The position numbers were made by a program, and so were the translations under genes. Of a stretch of 64,000 bases of DNA, positions 26,713 through 35,620 are shown in pieces. Position 1 is the first letter of the stretch; the number at the start of each line of letters is the position of its first letter. The stretch comes from DAINRZ01 sp964634885 (lineage in GTDB: Bacteria > Bacteroidota > Ignavibacteria > Kapaibacteriales > UBA2268). The stretch lies in assembly GCA_964634885.1 (NCBI GenBank), contig CAZWLN010000017.1, forward strand, positions 1-64,000, in the 5' to 3' direction. The notes beneath the pieces were generated by a model that worked only from the letters and a program-made list of their open reading frames with translations, was not told the DNA's origin and searched no databases.

Positions 26713-27030
26713 CTAAACAATTCTTAAGCCCTTTGCCAGTATCTCATCGCGGGCAAAGTAACTGTTAAGGAATTGTTCTTCCCTGAACGGCAGAGGCGAA
26801 ATGTCCATAGAAACGTATTTCTTAAATGACTTGAGTTTTACTTTGTCATAGAACCGGTTTCCTTAAAAATCATCGGAAACGAGCGCCAGGTCGATGTCGC
26901 TCCACTCGTTACTATTGCCCGAGGCCCAGGAGCCATACAGATAGGCCCGGATGATCCTGTAATTATTCTTTTCGAGGACCTCTATGAATTTTCTTACCTT
27001 CTCTAATATGTCAACCGGGATTTCAGCCAT
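26713..27030 (-). pseudogene. MNT-type nucleotidyltransferase interrupted by an in-frame stop
   Basis: Starting at ATG 27030 the frame reads MAEIPVDILEKVRKFIEVL, then the nucleotidyltransferase signature LYGSWASGNSNEWSDIDLAL (31-50) and VSDDF. Codon 56 is TAA (26865-26863). The same frame continues with GNRFYDKVKLKSFKKYV and ends ILAKGLRIV-stop at 26713. With one residue restored at codon 56 it is a complete 105-residue minimal nucleotidyltransferase (MNT), the antitoxin partner of HEPN proteins. A CAA or AAA codon changed to TAA is the simplest explanation. It lies 100 bp after a HEPN-like gene on the same strand. Confidence 0.85.
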
Positions 27031-27130
27031 TAATTATTTACCAATTATTTAACATACAAAGTAATTATGCTAATATTCAATACTACTATTCTCAAAGAAT
27101 CTAAAACCTATACAATTTTACTAAATCTAA

Positions 27131-27970
27131 TTAAGTTTTCTTTAATAAAGATGGCTTTGGTACATTTTTTAATATTTCATCCTTTTTATCAATTAATCTT
27201 GCACTAAAGTAATGTACTATCATACTTCCATCATCACAATATTCGACTGATTCTTCAAAGGTTTGATATCTAAAATCCTTGCAATCTAATATTTCATTAA
27301 TTTTCCCATAAATTTGTAAATCGTTGTAAGACCATAAAAAATCAACACCCTTATTTAATGCAATCACATCAGAATCATTTTCAGATTTCTCATTTTTTAC
27401 CATTTTGGCATATTTTGATAGTCTTGATAAAGCAGGGGCATTAGAATGAAAAAAAATTCTACCAGTTGCTGATCCAACTTGATAAGCAGCTTTGAATATT
27501 GATGATTTTCTATCATCCCCATGAAATGCACATAGTGAATCATCTAATTTACAATATAAATCATCATAGTATTGTATAACCGTTCCAATATTGAGAGAAA
27601 ATAAAAATGGATCAATTCTATTTGCATCTTCAAATATCTTTTTCTGGTGACTAGGATACCGACATTTTAAATTCCTATTAACAACATCTAAGAATTCCTT
27701 TGAAACTTTAATATCCTGAAAAATACCATAGTTTTGACAATAATTAAACAGTATTGGTATATTATGTTTACTGTTCCTTTCATTTATGGTTTTCTTATCA
27801 AGCCTAACCCCTGATATTTCGAGCTCAATTAATCCTTGTTTTAGACAAGCCTCAATTGCATAACCGAGTAGCATATCAGAAATCTTGCCATGGGCGGCTT
27901 TACTGAATAGAAGTTCTCTTCCTGCTAAATAATAATCGAAACGGAAATTATTGAAGTCCATAATAATCAT
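27131..27970 (-). CDS. HEPN-like protein
   Basis: A 279-residue AT-rich gene. The first 95 residues look like a HEPN helical bundle: YYLAGRELLFSKAA, then GYAIEACLKQGLIELE, then RNSKHNIPILFNYC, where Arg and His sit close to where HEPN proteins place their Rx4-6H motif, though the spacing here (RNSKH) is one short. The remaining 180 residues are not recognised. It lies directly upstream of the broken MNT gene, the usual order of a HEPN-MNT pair. If it was a toxin, loss of the partner implies it is inactive, weak or newly tolerated. Identification is by pattern only. Confidence 0.55.
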   Translation of the reverse strand: MIIMDFNNFRFDYYLAGRELLFSKAAHGKISDMLLGYAIEACLKQGLIELEISGVRLDKKTINERNSKHNIPILFNYCQNYGIFQDIKVSKEFLDVVNRNLKCRYPSHQKKIFEDANRIDPFLFSLNIGTVIQYYDDLYCKLDDSLCAFHGDDRKSSIFKAAYQVGSATGRIFFHSNAPALSRLSKYAKMVKNEKSENDSDVIALNKGVDFLWSYNDLQIYGKINEILDCKDFRYQTFEESVEYCDDGSMIVHYFSARLIDKKDEILKNVPKPSLLKKT

Positions 27971-28143
27971 TCATTATTACAACATTCTACAATCCAAATA
28001 TATATAAAATTGAATTCAAATTTGAATTTTTTACCACTACAAGTTTTCCACAACCCCGCCAAATGAAAAAGCCTTATGGATTTTTTCATTATATTGCCTG
28101 TTTGTAAACAGTGATTTTGTAATTTATTGGATGAATCAGATAA

Positions 28144-30498
28144 ATGACATTGAAATTAGTTAAAAGCGAGGCTCCTACCGGCGGCTCGCAGGCATTGGCG
28201 GGTTTGAATCCCGAACAGAAGAAAGCAGTGGAGATCATCGACGGGCCTGTACTCGTCGTGGCAGGCGCCGGCAGCGGTAAGACCCGCGTCCTGACACAAA
28301 GAATTGCTTACATGATGGAGCAGGGCGTTGCTCCCTGGAACATACTCGCCCTGACATTCACAAACAAAGCTGCCTCGGAGATGAAAGAACGCATCTCGCG
28401 CATCGTTGCGCCCGAAGCAGCCTCGCGCGTGTGGGCCGGTACATTCCACTCGGTCTTTGCACGCATCCTCCGGCGCGAAGCTGAAGTCCTCGGCTACAAA
28501 AGCAATTTCTCCATCTATGACACAGACGACTCCCTCAGCGCCATCAAGAAAGTAATGGCAAGGCTGAATATCACAACCCAACAGGTTCCGCCGCAGGCTG
28601 TCCGCTCCCGCATCTCATGGGCCAAGAACCGGATGATGACCTGGCAGGCATACTCCAACTCCTCCGATTCAATGGCCGACAAGAAGTCGGCGCTGATCTA
28701 CGAGAACTACGAGAAATACCTCTTCTCAAACAACTCCATGGACTTCGACGATCTGCTCATCAACATGATTAATATGCTCAACTCCTCGCAGCCCGTGCTC
28801 GAGAAGTACCAGAACATGTTCAAATACATACTCGTCGATGAATACCAGGACACGAACAGGGCACAGTTCACCGTGCTCAATATGCTCGCAGCAAAACACA
28901 GGAACATCTGTGTCGTCGGCGACGACGCCCAGAGCATCTACCGCTGGCGCGGCGCCGAAATCAAGAACATACTCGATTTCGAAAAGATATACTCCGGGCT
29001 GAACATCGTCAGGCTGGAACAGAACTACAGATCGACGAAAACCATTCTTGCCGCCGCCGACTCAGTCATCAAGAGAAACTCGAAACAGATACCCAAGACA
29101 CTGTGGACCGACAACGAGGAAGGCGACAAGATTGAGATCATCAAAGGTAAGGACGACCGCAACGAAGCCGAAAAAATCGTCAACAAGATGGTCGGGATGA
29201 TGAAAGACGGCAGCCGACAGCCCCGCGACTTCGCCGTCCTCTACAGGACCAACGCCCAGTCCCTGCCGTTCGAGAACTGGCTGCGGGTTTACAAGATACC
29301 CTACGTCATCGTCGGAGGCATGTCCTTCTTCAAACGCAAAGAAGTCAAAGACGTCATCGCCTACCTGAAAATACTAATCAACCCATACGACAGCGAGTCC
29401 CTGCTCAGGGTAATCAACGAGCCTCCGCGCGGTATCGGCGCCACATCCCTGAGCCACATCACCAATTTCGCGGCTGAGAACGGCATCTCCGTCTATGAAG
29501 CCTTCGGGAAAGCAGGCATGATTCCTGACCTGAAAGCCAAAGCCATGAATTCCATCAATGAATTCACAGGTATGCTCGATAAATACAGGGAACTGTCCGA
29601 ACAGCAGGAACCCTCGGAGCTTGCCCGCGACTACATCAACGATACAGGAATGTTGCAGATGTACAACGACCTGGGTACGGACGAAGCCGAAGACCGCATC
29701 AACAACATTGACCAGATACTAAACGACATATCCAATTATTTCAGCAATTACAACAGCCTGAACGAAAGGCTCGACAAAGCCCTTAACGAAAACACGGACG
29801 AAACCGGCGAGCTGAAGAGGCTCGGCTTAGACGATTACCTCCAGCAGGTGATGCTCGTTTCCGACGTGGACCAGGCGGACATGACTCATAACCACCTTAA
29901 GATAATGACCCTGCACTCAGCCAAAGGCCTGGAGTTCCCCGTCGTGTTCCTTGCCGGCCTCGAGCACGGCCTCTTCCCCATCCAAAGGGCAGACATGCAT
30001 CCCGACGAGGAGGAAGAAGAAAGGCGACTGTTCTACGTAGGCATTACCCGCGCCGAAAAGAACCTGTACCTCTCCTACGCCGACCGCCGTATGAAATTCG
30101 GGGAAGTACAGAACCAGCTTCCCTCGAAGTTCCTTAAGGAAATCGACGCTAAGTGCGTAAAGAATCCCGAGGCTCTTCCCGGCGGCGGAGCAGGCATCAA
30201 GATGGCACCGCCTCAGGCTAAACCGCTGTTTTCATCAGGCTCAGGCATACCCAAACCCAGCGCCAACAGGTTCGGAGCAGCGCCGAAGAAGGATAGCTAT
30301 TCACAGATACCTGCCGGTGAAAATATTGTTTACGATACCGACCTCAACGTAGGAGACAGGGTAAGCCACGCACACTTCGGGTCAGGTAAGGTAATTGCCC
30401 TGGCAGGTACCGGAGCCAACAAGCAGGCTCTCGTCGATTTCAAATCCGTCGGCAAGAAGCGCCTGATGGTACAATTTGCAAAATTAGTGAAAATATAG
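28144..30498 (+). CDS. uvrD: UvrD/PcrA-type ATP-dependent DNA helicase
   Basis: A 784-residue superfamily 1A helicase with all main motifs: Walker A VAGAGSGKTRVL (motif I), LTFTNKAASEMKER (Ia), VDEYQDTNRAQF (II), VGDDAQSIYRWRGA (III), LEQNYRS (IV), MTLHSAKGLEFPVVFLAGLE (V) and YVGITRAEKNLYLS (VI). The C-terminal tail ends in a PcrA-like Tudor domain (VGDRVSHAHFGSGKVIALAGTG). It unwinds 3'-5' in nucleotide excision and mismatch repair and strips proteins from DNA. ruvA follows 14 bp downstream, making a DNA-repair unit. Confidence 0.95.
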   Translation: MTLKLVKSEAPTGGSQALAGLNPEQKKAVEIIDGPVLVVAGAGSGKTRVLTQRIAYMMEQGVAPWNILALTFTNKAASEMKERISRIVAPEAASRVWAGTFHSVFARILRREAEVLGYKSNFSIYDTDDSLSAIKKVMARLNITTQQVPPQAVRSRISWAKNRMMTWQAYSNSSDSMADKKSALIYENYEKYLFSNNSMDFDDLLINMINMLNSSQPVLEKYQNMFKYILVDEYQDTNRAQFTVLNMLAAKHRNICVVGDDAQSIYRWRGAEIKNILDFEKIYSGLNIVRLEQNYRSTKTILAAADSVIKRNSKQIPKTLWTDNEEGDKIEIIKGKDDRNEAEKIVNKMVGMMKDGSRQPRDFAVLYRTNAQSLPFENWLRVYKIPYVIVGGMSFFKRKEVKDVIAYLKILINPYDSESLLRVINEPPRGIGATSLSHITNFAAENGISVYEAFGKAGMIPDLKAKAMNSINEFTGMLDKYRELSEQQEPSELARDYINDTGMLQMYNDLGTDEAEDRINNIDQILNDISNYFSNYNSLNERLDKALNENTDETGELKRLGLDDYLQQVMLVSDVDQADMTHNHLKIMTLHSAKGLEFPVVFLAGLEHGLFPIQRADMHPDEEEEERRLFYVGITRAEKNLYLSYADRRMKFGEVQNQLPSKFLKEIDAKCVKNPEALPGGGAGIKMAPPQAKPLFSSGSGIPKPSANRFGAAPKKDSYSQIPAGENIVYDTDLNVGDRVSHAHFGSGKVIALAGTGANKQALVDFKSVGKKRLMVQFAKLVKI

Positions 30499-30512
30499 AA
30501 CAGGAGCAGTTA

Positions 30513-31112
30513 ATGATTGCCCAGCTCAGAGGAAAGCTCATTTACAAATCTTCGACAGAAGCAATAATCGAATGTGGCGGTGTGGGGTTCTCAGTCCTTG
30601 TCTCCGTCAACACCTCTTCCCAGCTTGGCGAAGAAGGTACAGAAACCAGGGTTTTTACTGTATTAATTCCCCGCGAGGACTCTCTCACACTCTACGGTTT
30701 TGCCGACGAGACCGAAAGGGAAGCCTTCCGCCTGCTCATTTCCGTGTCGGGTATAGGCCCGCGCACAGCCCTTGCTATACTATCCTCGTTAACCGTGGCC
30801 GAGCTGCAGGAATACCTCGTCACAAACAATCTTCACGCCCTCCAGAAGCTTCCCGGCATCGGCAAGAAGACGGCGGAGAGGCTTCACGTCGAACTGCGCG
30901 ACAAGATTGCTAAACTGGGCGTGGTAAGGATCAAGGACGAGACTCCGGTTTTGAGCCTCATCCGCCAGGAAGCCATCGCGGCTCTCGTAACGCTGGGATA
31001 CAGCCCTGCCATTGCAGAGAAGGCCGTCAGGCGCGCTGTCGAGGAAGATCCGTCGGCTGCGAATAAAGCTGAAATACTTATCAGAAAATCTCTTAAATTT
31101 GCAATGAATTAA
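30513..31112 (+). CDS. ruvA: Holliday junction branch migration protein RuvA
   Basis: A 199-residue RuvA: OB-fold domain I (MIAQLRGKLIYKS...YGFADETER), tandem helix-hairpin-helix motifs in domain II (LLISVSGIGPRTALAILSS and LHALQKLPGIGKKTAERLHVEL), and the short C-terminal domain III (EAIAALVTLGYSPAIAEKAV) that contacts RuvB. It binds the four-way junction and recruits RuvB. Preceded by AGGAG. ruvB and ruvC are not adjacent. Confidence 0.96.
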   Translation: MIAQLRGKLIYKSSTEAIIECGGVGFSVLVSVNTSSQLGEEGTETRVFTVLIPREDSLTLYGFADETEREAFRLLISVSGIGPRTALAILSSLTVAELQEYLVTNNLHALQKLPGIGKKTAERLHVELRDKIAKLGVVRIKDETPVLSLIRQEAIAALVTLGYSPAIAEKAVRRAVEEDPSAANKAEILIRKSLKFAMN

Positions 31113-31132
31113 AAACAATTGAAGATGAAGCG

Positions 31133-31981
31133 ATGATACTGGTAATACCTGAAATACAGCTTAGGGACGGACTCCCGGTACGCTGCATCGGAGGAGCCGC
31201 CGACACGGCGGAGATGTATGAATTGTTCAGGAACAATCCCGACAAACTCTGCCAGTTGTGGCGTAGGGAAAACGCCAAGACACTTCACCTCCTCGATTAC
31301 AACTCTGTTTACGAGCAAAAGCAGGACATTAACTTAGACATCATCAAGTTCCTTGCTTCTACCGTGGACATTCCTTTCGAAGTGTTTGCGTACTTCAACA
31401 CGGCCGATGAATGCCGTTACCTGCTCGAAAACGGCGTTTACAGGGTAATAATCGACGAACTCATCATCACCGACCCCGATTCCATCAGGGGCCTGATAGG
31501 TGAATACACCGCTTCACGCATAGCTTTCAATCTCTGGCTGAAGAACGGTAAAATCTGCTTAGGCAATAAACCCTATGATATATCTGTCTTAGATTATGTG
31601 AATGTTGTGAAATCTATCGGAGGGAACAGGATCATATTCGGCGACGAAGAATGGGAGCAGCCGGACAGGCCGATGGACCCTGCAGTTCTCGAAGAGCTGG
31701 GAAAGCAGGGTAAAATCCGCATTACCGTCGCCAACGGAGTCAGGGAAGCAAAACAACTTTGGGAATTGAACAGATTGAACCAATTCGGCATCGACTCTGT
31801 TATTCTGGGTGAGCCCCTGTACAACAACCATTTCCCCTGCCAGCAGATATGGAGATCGATTGAAGCTGATGTGGAACAGGAGGCTGTAAAGAAAATGAAA
31901 TGTAAAGTTGAACAATCACAAGGAGACGGAAGCTATGGCCAAGAAGAAGAAAAAGACTTCAACCGGGGACTCGGGAAGTAA
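31133..31981 (+). CDS. HisA/HisF-like TIM-barrel protein
   Basis: A 282-residue protein whose opening VIPEIQLRDGLPVRCIGG resembles HisA (IPAIDLKDGKCVRL). The body alternates strands and helices as in a beta/alpha barrel (IPFEVFAYFNTADECRYLLENGVYRVIIDE; IGGNRIIFGDEEW; FGIDSVILGEPLYN). The phosphate-binding Gly-rich loops are only partly kept and no other his gene is near, so it is probably not a working histidine enzyme. The last 16 codons overlap the phoH start, so it is translated together with phoH. The role is unknown; a link with phosphate starvation or RNA metabolism is inference. Confidence 0.6.
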   Translation: MILVIPEIQLRDGLPVRCIGGAADTAEMYELFRNNPDKLCQLWRRENAKTLHLLDYNSVYEQKQDINLDIIKFLASTVDIPFEVFAYFNTADECRYLLENGVYRVIIDELIITDPDSIRGLIGEYTASRIAFNLWLKNGKICLGNKPYDISVLDYVNVVKSIGGNRIIFGDEEWEQPDRPMDPAVLEELGKQGKIRITVANGVREAKQLWELNRLNQFGIDSVILGEPLYNNHFPCQQIWRSIEADVEQEAVKKMKCKVEQSQGDGSYGQEEEKDFNRGLGK

Positions 31982-32717
31982 TAACGGCAATTCCAACCTT
32001 AACAGCCTTGTTGTAGTGGACGATCCATTCCTCGCAAAAAGGCTCGTACCCAAGACAGCGCTAAGTGAAATCCAACTCAGGGACAAGCAAAGAGAGCTGA
32101 TCAATATAATGGATAACAGCGACGTCGTCGTCGTTACCGGCCCCGCCGGCACCAGCAAGACTTTCATAGACTCCTACTACGCCATTCGCAGCCTGCGGGA
32201 CCACCTCTATGAAAAAGTAATATTCACAAAGCCTGTTCAGGAAGCCGGCGAAAAACTCGGCGCCTTGCCAGGAGACGTGGAAAGCAAGATCGATCCCTAC
32301 TACGAGAGCTTCCGAATCAGTATGCTCAAGATGATCAAACAGGAGAACCTCGAAAAGCTGCTCGAAAAGAATTACATCGAATTCAGGCCCCTGGCTTACA
32401 TGCGCGGCGCCACCTTCGACAACACCCTGATGATATTAGACGAGGCGCAGAACGCCGACATCCGCCAGTTGATGCTGTTCATTACCCGTATGGGCCTCGA
32501 CAGCAAGGTCATCATCTCAGGCGACGTCCACCAGTACGACATCAGGAATTACCACGTGGCCTTCCCGTTTTTCGTCGAGATGGTCAGCGACATCGAAGGA
32601 GTGTCGGTCTTCGGCTTCACACGCGAGGACATTGTCCGCAACAAGATACTGATAGAGATTACCGAGCGCTACGAACGGCTGAAAGCAGAGAACAAGCTGC
32701 CGAAGAACAAGACGTAA
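31935..32717 (+). CDS. phoH: PhoH-like ATPase
   Basis: About 260 residues. A Lys/Ser/Asn-rich disordered tail precedes the PhoH domain: Q-motif region IQLRDKQRELINIM, Walker A VTGPAGTSKT, KPVQEAGEKLGALPGD, YMRGATFDNTLMILDEAQNA (Walker B) and ISGDVHQYD. PhoH proteins are cytosolic NTPases related to superfamily 1 helicases and act in phosphate starvation or RNA processing. I chose ATG 31935 (MAKKKKK) preceded by GGAGACGG, nine codons into the longest frame. It overlaps the HisA-like gene by 47 bases. Confidence 0.92.
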   Translation: MAKKKKKTSTGDSGSNNGNSNLNSLVVVDDPFLAKRLVPKTALSEIQLRDKQRELINIMDNSDVVVVTGPAGTSKTFIDSYYAIRSLRDHLYEKVIFTKPVQEAGEKLGALPGDVESKIDPYYESFRISMLKMIKQENLEKLLEKNYIEFRPLAYMRGATFDNTLMILDEAQNADIRQLMLFITRMGLDSKVIISGDVHQYDIRNYHVAFPFFVEMVSDIEGVSVFGFTREDIVRNKILIEITERYERLKAENKLPKNKT

Positions 32718-32892
32718 GAGTTTTTATGTTTTTTTAATATTTCAGGATATTCAAAAAGTCAGATGGCTGGCTTCAGAAGATTAATTATGGCTCTTCGCTA
32801 TTCAGTTTGTGTTTAAAGAGTATATATCATTACGATCATGGGTATTAGCAGCAATAGGTGATCTGATAATAATACAGTAATAAAGCGCTATT

Positions 32893-32989
32893 ACACACCC
32901 CCCGACCCCCTCTTGCCAGAGGGGGAGCGTCATGTAAGGTCTTAACCCCTCTAATAAGAGGGGTGGCTGCGGCAGCAGCCGGGGTGTGT
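32893..32989. repeat. Cloverleaf-shaped palindromic element
   Basis: Outer arms ACACACCCC (32893-32901) and GGGGTGTGT (32981-32989) enclose three hairpins: CCCCCTCT/AGAGGGGG (32906-32925), CCCCTCT/AGAGGGG (32946-32963) and GGCTGC/GCAGCC (32965-32980). There is no coding frame. The structure resembles dispersed non-autonomous palindromic elements common in Bacteroidota genomes; a similar layout occurs at 44039-44144. Confidence 0.8.
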
Positions 32990-33031
32990 CAATTAAGATT
33001 TGGATATGTTAATTTGTTTTTTATTCGTTAT

Positions 33032-33055
33032 TTACCCAGTACAAATAGCGAAGGT
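33032..33055 (+). repeat. 24-bp dispersed repeat, copy 1
   Basis: TTACCCAGTACAAATAGCG followed by AAGGT. It recurs with one mismatch at 44298-44321. Both copies lie 25-45 bp after a palindromic element on its plus-strand right side. Confidence 0.85.
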
Positions 33056-33152
33056 TCATAATATATGGGGCAGATGAAAAATATGGGGAGAAGAGTTAGA
33101 TTTATTATTTTCATTGCCACGAGCCAACCCTGTCTGTAATACGATATTATCA

Positions 33153-33234
33153 ACAGATGTTGAACTCCTACGGAGTTCTGAGATGTACTTTTTGTATTAT
33201 GTTACAGATGTTGAACTCCTACGGAGTTCTGAGA
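33153..33234 (+). repeat. REP-like palindrome pair A
   Basis: Two identical 31-bp units (33153-33183 and 33204-33234) start ACAGATGTT and contain the perfect stem of GAACTCCTACGGAGTTC, 51 bp apart. The spacing and the palindromic core resemble REP sequences mobilised by RAYT transposases; no transposase is present here. Confidence 0.88.
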
Positions 33235-33247
33235 ACAGATAGTCTTC

Positions 33248-33327
33248 TCCAACCCCGTCAGGGGTTGTATGTCTGTAACAATAGGTATCTTGAGTCACTT
33301 CCAACCCCGTCAGGGGTTGTATATCTG
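33248..33327 (-). repeat. REP-like palindrome pair B (inverted relative to pair A)
   Basis: Two 28-bp units (33248-33275 and 33300-33327, one mismatch) contain the palindrome CAACCCCGTCAGGGGTTG and the flank TGTCTG on the right. Read on the minus strand the flank is CAGACAT, matching the CAGATGT flank of pair A, so pairs A and B face each other like a BIME. The remaining 32.72-33.58 kb is AT-rich and has no credible gene; the frame through these repeats is discarded. Confidence 0.85.
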
Positions 33328-33576
33328 AAAAACATAATGCGAATGCCTCAATGATTACTGAGTGTCTCAGTACATAGAATTCTTTATCTTTTCAAGGAAG
33401 AGAAGGACATAGATTCCTTCAAACTTAAACACAAGTAAAAAATCCTGACTATTCAATTCAATATTTACTTACTGCTTAATCCCTAAAAAATTAATGTGTG
33501 CCTATTATATTTCTCACATAAATATTAATAATTTTTTCATCTTTGTTTCTATGTTTGATATTTGTAAGTTTGCATC

Positions 33577-34476
33577 ATGGAAAAGATTGAAACAATAGAG
33601 GAATTTTACAAAGAGAAGCTCAACTGGGTTCCTGAGAGCTTAGGCAACGACATCGGCCATTTCAATGTATTCCATCTGGAACCGTACATCGGACGGGAAG
33701 CCCGGCCGATACCCTACCGGCGCAGGGATTTCTTCAAAATAACTATGATCGACGGCAATTTCAGGATCAACTATGCCGACAAAGTAATCGATGTTAAAAA
33801 GCACGCCCTGCTGTTCTCTAATCCACAGATTCCTTACAACTGGGAAAACACGGACAGCATCAAGGGCGGCTATTTCTGCATCTTTACCCGCGCTTTCTTC
33901 CACCGGTTCAGCGACATATTCAGCTATGATGTTTTCCGCCCCGGGGCAATACCCGTCTTCGAGCTGTCCGACGAACAGGCGGAAGAGGTAAAGCTAAGCT
34001 ATGAAAGAATGTTCAGGGAGATCGAATCCGACTACATGTATAAATATGATGTCTTAAGGACCATCGTAACCGAATTGACGCACTTCGCCCTTAAACTGAG
34101 CCCCTCCGCCAATTTGAACAGGGAGCAAAACGGCGCTTCCAAGCGTATCTCGTCGCTTTTCCTGGAATTGCTGGAACGCCAGTTCCCCATCGACGACGCC
34201 CACGACAGGATGAACCTGCGTTCTGCTTCCGACTTTGCGAACCAGTTGAACATACACGTAAACCACCTGAACAGGGCTGTAAAAGCCACAACGGAAAAAA
34301 CCACCTCACAGATCATTACCGAGCGTGTCCTGCTCGAATCGAAAATCCTCCTTAAGGGCTGTTCATGGAACGTTTCAGAGATTGCTTACGCCCTGGGCTT
34401 TACCGAAGTAACCCATTTCAACAACTTCTTCAAGAAACATATCCGCATTAGTCCGCTTAAATACAGAAATGTTTGA
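33577..34476 (+). CDS. AraC family transcriptional regulator
   Basis: A 299-residue protein. The N-terminal 170 residues look like a cupin-type ligand domain (YRRRDFFKITMIDG, DKVIDVKKHALLFSNP). The C-terminal 100 residues hold two helix-turn-helix motifs: DFANQLNIHVNHLNRAVKATT and the AraC signature ISEIAYALGFTEVTHFNNFFKKH (here VSEIAYALGF). It lies 100 bp before an aldo-keto reductase gene on the same strand, followed by a flavodoxin-like gene and a YqhD-like alcohol dehydrogenase. In E. coli the AraC-type YqhC controls yqhD and dkgA in response to aldehydes, so a similar role is likely by analogy. Confidence 0.88.
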   Translation: MEKIETIEEFYKEKLNWVPESLGNDIGHFNVFHLEPYIGREARPIPYRRRDFFKITMIDGNFRINYADKVIDVKKHALLFSNPQIPYNWENTDSIKGGYFCIFTRAFFHRFSDIFSYDVFRPGAIPVFELSDEQAEEVKLSYERMFREIESDYMYKYDVLRTIVTELTHFALKLSPSANLNREQNGASKRISSLFLELLERQFPIDDAHDRMNLRSASDFANQLNIHVNHLNRAVKATTEKTTSQIITERVLLESKILLKGCSWNVSEIAYALGFTEVTHFNNFFKKHIRISPLKYRNV

Positions 34477-34575
34477 TTTTCGTAATCTATTGTTTGTTAT
34501 TCGTTATTTTACAGACTGACTTCAGCTTAATTTTGCAAATGAATTATGTCGTTATTTTGAAAAAGGAAGAAAAAT

Positions 34576-35571
34576 ATGCAAAAACGAAAACTGGGAAATA
34601 GCGGCCTCGAAGTCTCGGCCTTAGGACTGGGCTGCATGGGCATGAGCTATGCCTACGGACTCCCCGGCGACAGGCAGGAGATGATCTCTCTGATCCATTC
34701 AGCCGTGGAAATGGGAATCAACTTCTTCGACACAGCAGAAATGTACGGGCCTTTCCGCAATGAAGAACTTGTCGGCGAGGCTCTCCAGCCACTCCGGGAC
34801 AAGGTGGTAATTGCAACAAAATTCGGCTTTAATATCAGGCCTGACGGCAGTCCTCAATGGGACGGCATGAACAGCCGCCCCGAACACATCAGGAAAGTGG
34901 CCGAAGCCTGCCTTAAAAGGCTGCGCATCGAGACGATCGACCTGTTCTACCAGCACCGCGTCGATCCCGCCGTGCCGATCGAAGATGTTGCAGGTACGGT
35001 AAAAGACCTTATCGGCGAAGGTAAAGTAAGATATTTCGGCATGTCTGAAGCCGGAGTGGAAACGATACGCCGCGCACATGCCGTGCTGCCTGTTGCAGCC
35101 CTCCAAAGCGAATACTCGCTGTGGTGGCGTGAACCGGAGAAAGACATCCTGACCGCAGTCGAAGAGCTGGGAATAGGTTTTGTGCCGTTCAGCCCGCTGG
35201 GAAGAGGATTCCTTACAGGTAAGATCGACGAAAACACAGAATTCCTTACAACCGACTTCCGTACAACATTGCCGCGCTTCACTCCCGAAGCCCGCAAAGC
35301 CAACCTTGCGCTGGTCGATGTAATTAAGGACATCGGCGCAAAAAAGAATGCGACTCCGGCCCAGATAGCCCTTGCCTGGCTCCTCGCACAGAAGCCCTGG
35401 ATTGTACCGATACCCGGCACAACAAAGCTGTCCCGTTTGAAAGAAAACATCGGCGCTGTTGACCTGCGGCTTACTGCCGGAGACCTCAAAGAGATCGGTG
35501 AAGCCCTCTCCAACATTGCCATCGTTGGCAGCCGCTATACGCCGAGGCTGGAACAGACAACAAAGAAGTAA
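34576..35571 (+). CDS. Aldo/keto reductase
   Basis: A 331-residue NADPH-dependent aldo-keto reductase of the YajO/IolS-like group. The opening is MQKRKLGNSGLEVSALGLGCMGMS. The tetrad is visible as D and Y in FFDTAEMYG, K in VVIATKFGF and H in LFYQHRVD. The NADP-binding end is PIPGTTKLSRLKENIGA. It reduces aldehydes or ketones in the cytosol. AAGGAAG precedes the ATG. Likely co-regulated with the AraC gene upstream and the following two oxidoreductases as an aldehyde-detoxification set. Confidence 0.92.
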   Translation: MQKRKLGNSGLEVSALGLGCMGMSYAYGLPGDRQEMISLIHSAVEMGINFFDTAEMYGPFRNEELVGEALQPLRDKVVIATKFGFNIRPDGSPQWDGMNSRPEHIRKVAEACLKRLRIETIDLFYQHRVDPAVPIEDVAGTVKDLIGEGKVRYFGMSEAGVETIRRAHAVLPVAALQSEYSLWWREPEKDILTAVEELGIGFVPFSPLGRGFLTGKIDENTEFLTTDFRTTLPRFTPEARKANLALVDVIKDIGAKKNATPAQIALAWLLAQKPWIVPIPGTTKLSRLKENIGAVDLRLTAGDLKEIGEALSNIAIVGSRYTPRLEQTTKK

Positions 35572-35620
35572 AATTAATCCTGATAGTTAAGAGAATGTAG
35601 TAACATATTATTGGAAAATC

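Noticed and set aside
33153..33327. Possible CRISPR array
   Set aside because: Only two copies of each unit, spacers of about 20 bases, units that are themselves perfect palindromes, and no cas gene nearby.
33157..33354. Small ORF crossing the REP-like units
   Set aside because: No ribosome binding site; its sequence consists of repeat translation.
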